DNA from: Pratylenchus scribneri
Taxonomy: Eukaryota; Nematoda; Chromadorea; Rhabditida; Pratylenchidae
DNA: 64,000 bases
Direction: 5' to 3'
NCBI GenBank assembly: GCA_030063045.1
Contig: JAQSEB010000032.1
Location: 3,162,001-3,226,000, forward strand
The notes under the pieces were generated by a model that was given only the letters and a program-made list of their open reading frames with translations, was not told the DNA's origin and ran no database searches. A program made the translations under genes and the position numbers. Shown here one piece after another: positions 60,801 through 64,000 of this stretch; the stretch's first letter is position 1; each line of letters opens with the position of its first letter.

Positions 60801-63800
60801 GAAAATTATGGAACAATATAAGGCAATGGATTCAAAAAAGTTGGAAAGGACCACATTCATGAAGAGAGCGGCAAAAGCATTGATATCAAAAGTGGGAAAA
60901 TGATTTGGGAATTTGGAATTAATTTACATATTATTTTGGCACAGAGTCCAAGCAGGAAAAGTCGACAAGGGAAGGAGAGGAATTCGGCATCAGACAAATC
61001 GGAGGAGAGTTCAATTTATTCAACGGAAAATGAATTGATAATGATGAATGGAAATGGCCATAATGGGCATAATGGAATAATGGCCAATAGAAGTAGTTCA
61101 CCAATACAAGCAAACAACAATAACAATGCAGCAGCAAATGAAGGAATTTTCGGTGAGTTTTTTATTAGGGAAATGCACTAAAAATGGTAACTCCCAACTT
61201 AACTTCGTTTATAATATAACTCATCAATAATTGGATGAATTTTGATAATTTTAGTATCAAATTAAAGAGCAGACTTTTGGCTATTTAAATAACTTATTTT
61301 AATTTAAATTTGTTCAGAATTGATAGAGTTATTAGGTGTAAAAACCACCAAAATTTCGCTAATCCATAAAATTTTCAATGGTTTCAACTTTTAAGGCCAA
61401 CTTCATCATTTCTGAATCAATTTAGATAATTAAAAATAATTTTATTAAAAAGCTAATAATCTGCTCTTTAATCTGATACTAAAATTATTAAAATTTGTTC
61501 AGTCCTTGATAAGTTATTATAAAAGTAAATGGCGCAATTTGAGCTCTTTTCCCTTAAAAAATATAGCCAAATAATTCAGCACCCATCAATCATTCCCCAG
61601 CACAATCCTCTTCCATTCACCCGCCGGCACATTCCCAGCAAATACCGAAATCACCTACCGTAATTGCCAAGGCCCAATCCGCTGAATTGCCTCCCACCCA
61701 GCAGCCAATCAGCACAATTGCCAGTAAGAATAATGTTCAATATTGCCTTCCACCCCATCCACTTCCACCGCCCATTCCCTTGCACCATAACCAAAAATCG
61801 CACATTGGCACTGTCCACGTTGGTCCAATCATTGTTCGCCATAGTCGGCACAAAAGTCACGAGGATTCGGGCCATGATGAAGAAGGAGGCGATCGACCTT
61901 CAATGGTGCAACGCTTTTTCCAGCGTTCCTCCCTCCTTCGCCGTTCCACTCCGGCACAACAACGGCGTCCAGCAGAAACATTTCAATTTGTTCGAATTGG
62001 CCAGCGTAGTGGCCAACAAGCCAATCCTTCAATTGCTTCTTCTACTGAATCTGCCAAAATTGTGGTGAATGTCGTGAATTCAAAGATTCCGTCGCCGACT
62101 TGTTCATCGCCAGCAGCCATCAATAATCGTCCATCATTCCGGATTGAACGCACAAAAAGCACATATGAAAATGTTATTTAAATATGTGATGAATAATTTG
62201 ATGTGTTTAACATTGCACAAAATATATTCTTATTCTAAATGTGTTGTGTGTGTATATGTATGCGTTTTCTAAAAGATGCAAAATATCACGTTTCCTAAAC
62301 AATATAAAATTTGAACAAATTGAATAATCATTAATCATAATACTCTCTTAGAAACAAAATAGCGAAAACAAATCTTTCCGGAAAGAATTGAATTAAAAAA
62401 CCTTCCGGAAAGAATTGAATTAAAAAACCTTCCGGAAAGAATTGAATTAAAAAACCTTCCGGAAAGAATTGAATTAAAAAACTTTCCGGAAAGAATTGAA
62501 TTAAAAAACCTTCCGGAAAGAATTGAATTAAAAAACTTTCCGGAAAGAATTGAATTAAAAAACTTTCCGGAAAGAATTGAATTAAAAAACTTTCCGGAAA
62601 GAATTGAATTAAAAAACTTTCCGGAAAGAATTGAATTAAAAAACTTTCCGGAAGGAATTGAATTAAAAAACTTTCCGGAACAAATTGAATTAAAAAACTT
62701 TCCGGAAGGAATTGAATTAAAAAACTTTCCGGAAGGAATTGAAATAAAAAACTTTCCGGAAGGAATTGAATTAAAAAACTTTCCGGAAGGAATTGAATTA
62801 AAAACTTTCCGGAACAAATTGAATTAAAAAACTTTCCGGAACAAATTGAATTAAAAAACTTTCCGGAAAGAATTGAATTAAAAAACTTTCCGGAACAAAT
62901 TGAATTAAAAAACTTTCCGGAACAAATTGAATTAAAAAACTTTCCGGAAAGAATAAAAACTTTCCGGAAAGAATTGAATTAAAAAACTTTCCGGAACAAA
63001 TTGAATTAAAAAACTTTCCGGAAGGAATTGAATTAAAAACTTTCCGGAAGGATTGAATTAAAAAACTTTGGAAGCATATAACATTTTTGCATTTTTTAGA
63101 AAATGGAATGGCACGGCACCCCTATTATTCACCCAATTAATTTGTGTGTATTTTTTTAACACATTTTATTTTTTTTACACAACAATTGTCAATATTTTTG
63201 TATGTTTCAATTTTGTGAATAATAAATTTTACACTCTTTTCTGTGCGAATATTATTTATTCTCTTCTTTGAAAATTCAGAACATTTGGCTCCTGCCCCAT
63301 CCCGGAATGCCTCCTCCCTATGTTCCAGCAGCATTTACAGTTCCATAAGTCATTATCAGCAGCAGAATAGCATCGATCGAGATCAACAACAGCAAAATTC
63401 CCTTTCTCCCATGATCAGGGCCAGAAATGGTCGGCTGGGTGGTTCCCTTCGATATCCGCCCACAAATCCGATGATGGCCCGGTCATTTCCATCGCCAGCT
63501 TGGCGAAAACAACAAAGTCGAGAATATCCACCACAAATTGATGAAATGGAAAAACAGCTGCCGGCTTGTTGTAAAGTTATGCAGGCTGACATTTTACCTG
63601 AAAATGGTAGTCAATAAATTATTTTTGCATTCATTCAATTTTAAATATTTGCAGGGGAACAATGTGAAACATTGGCACGGCCAATTGGCAATCAGCAGCA
63701 AATCCAACAAAGGCCAATCATCCTTCCCCCAACTGGATTGCCTCCAAAAGTGCCTTCTCAACAATCCTCCATTCATCGGCCTCCGCCTCCACCGTATCCT

Positions 63801-64000
63801 GGTAATAAATTTGGCCCAGGGAAAATGCCACAACCCCCACGTGGTTCGCCATCTCCGTCAAATGGCAGAAATGTTGGCCAAAAAATGTTCTTTACGAATA
63901 ATTTTTCTATTATTTCAGGCTCCCCTTGGCCTTATTCCCCGCGATTCATCCACCCCAAATTCCATCCAAAAACATTCACCCCTCCCATCATCGGCGCCCA
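48857..64000 (+). CDS. grdn-1: Girdin/Daple (CCDC88) family coiled-coil protein, 3' end beyond window
   Basis: Begins [15 protein letters not shown] (48857). The N-terminal HOOK-type domain is spread over exons: [58 protein letters not shown], then (after a 3.7 kb intron, 49482-53224) [36 protein letters not shown] and [18 protein letters not shown] very long coiled coil follows in about fifteen exons from 54057 to 60894: [89 protein letters not shown] and, late, [20 protein letters not shown], all positioned as in girdin. A basic stretch ([14 protein letters not shown]) and a Ser/Asn/Pro/Gln-rich tail come last. Girdins link dynein, microtubules, centrosomes and G proteins, and act in cell polarity and cilia. 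Alternative ends are described separately. The gene is open at the right edge. Confidence 0.9.
49650..50270. repeat. Minisatellite, TTTCCGGAAA family, array 2 (girdin HOOK intron)
   Basis: About 26 units of roughly 24 bp (AGTGAATTAAAATCTTTCCGGAA) plus a short variant of about 17-18 bp (TTGAATTAATCCGGAAAAG). A block of long and short units recurs (about 49700-49890 and 49925-50130). It sits in the 3.7 kb intron that splits the HOOK domain. Confidence 0.95.
50271..53224. other. Rest of the 3.7 kb girdin intron, no nested gene established
   Basis: The flanking exons join in phase (GCA G / AA TTG gives Ala-Glu-Leu), so nothing in this stretch is needed for the girdin frame. Small ORFs at 50431-50622, 50619-50990 (minus), 51253-51543 and 52526-52843 (minus) show no domain. 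There is a poly-C tract at about 50820-50836. A nested gene or alternative first exon cannot be excluded. Confidence 0.45.
54298..54595. mobile_element. MITE-like element, copy E (girdin intron)
   Basis: Diverged copy. Left part ATAACTCATTTAGAAATAAA with ATTTTGATAATTTTGTTATC and TACAGACTTTTGGCTATTT; right end CTTGATGAGTTATAAATGGC. The right subterminal block is eroded. Confidence 0.65.
56235..56875. repeat. Minisatellite, AGGCGGAATTA family, array 2 (girdin intron, opposite orientation)
   Basis: About 23 units of 27-29 bp reading AATTCCGCCTGATTGACTAA then GTTTTAA on the plus strand. The complement TTAGTCAATCAGGCGGAATT matches the edge monomers of the C1GALT array (around 44570 and 45620). 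Units with TGGTTG cluster to the left, TGATTG to the right. It lies in the intron between exons ending [10 protein letters not shown] and starting [10 protein letters not shown]. Confidence 0.96.
58133..58475. mobile_element. MITE-like element, copy F (girdin intron)
   Basis: Left part GTGTATAAAACAACTCATTA, AGGACTGAAGCAATTATTAT and AAAGAACAGA; right part GGCATAGAGTCTGCTCTCTA, TTCCTTGATGAGTTATTAGA and AACGGTGATAAGTTGG. Arms are recognisable but eroded. Confidence 0.75.
61190..61535. mobile_element. MITE-like element, copy G (girdin intron)
   Basis: Left end CAACTTAACTTCGTTTATAA, ATAACTCATCAATAATTGGA, AGAGCAGACTTTTGGCTATT; right end TAATCTGCTCTTTAATCTGA, CAGTCCTTGATAAGTTATTA, then AAATGGCGCAATTTG. 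Inverted arms are clear. Confidence 0.82.
62372..63070. repeat. Minisatellite, TTTCCGGAAA family, array 3 (girdin)
   Basis: About 26 units of 25-27 bp (CTTTCCGGAAAGAATTGAAT then TAAAAAA), with variants GGAAGGAATT and GGAACAAATT. Depending on isoform this is either the 3' flank of the short-tail transcript (stop at 62179-62181) or part of an intron before the exon at 63280. A minus-strand ORF of 160 codons through it is an artefact. Confidence 0.95.

Noticed and set aside
62335..62817. 160-codon minus-strand ORF (FFNSIPSGK repeats)
   Set aside because: An artefact of the 27 bp TTTCCGGAAA repeat array.

Overview
This window is AT-rich nuclear DNA from a nematode. It contains many short introns (mostly 40-60 nt), a ground-like (Grl) domain gene, an orcokinin-type neuropeptide-like precursor, a nematode-style serpentine receptor, DUF229, and nematode-type Numb, girdin and histidine ammonia-lyase genes. 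The exact clade cannot be fixed from the sequence. A clade IV species is a guess based on composition and gene style only.

Layout, left to right: Grl secreted gene (+, 254-874); EF-hand calmodulin-like gene (-, 1981-2730, 5' end open); secreted protein with a run of cysteines (-, 3932-4762); DUF229 sulfatase-like type II membrane protein (+, 6928-11157); calponin/transgelin (-, 11275-12773); serpentine 7TM receptor (+, 14856-16380); small secreted double-CX3C protein (-, 16796-17097); small secreted protein (+, 18124-18695); orcokinin-like neuropeptide precursor (-, 18768-19262); Numb (-, 23800-26290); histidine ammonia-lyase (-, 28765-33632); MFS sugar porter (-, 34354-36140); tyramine/octopamine-class GPCR (+, 40043-43305); core-1 beta-1,3-galactosyltransferase (+, 43502-46215); girdin/CCDC88 (+, from 48857, running off the right end).

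Three minisatellite families recur as arrays at several unlinked places, mostly inside introns: a 24-27 bp unit around TTTCCGGAAA, a 26 bp unit around TTTCACTTAGCTAAAAACA, and a 27-29 bp unit around AGGCGGAATTA. A roughly 340 bp element with long terminal inverted repeats (MITE-like) occurs seven times, each time inside an intron. Long ORFs reading through the minisatellites are artefacts of unit lengths that are multiples of three, or of stop-free units.

The genes do not form one pathway. They are ordinary metazoan genes (neuropeptide signalling, monoamine receptor, O-glycan synthesis, histidine catabolism, cytoskeleton and polarity). The most unusual aspects are the repeat landscape, several GC-AG introns, very short stop-free in-frame introns, one apparent GT-TG intron in Numb, a CSG rather than ASG catalytic triad in the ammonia-lyase, and two predicted secreted cysteine-patterned proteins that I cannot assign to a family. 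Exon boundaries were joined by eye from reading frame, splice signals and family homology, so single-base errors are possible.
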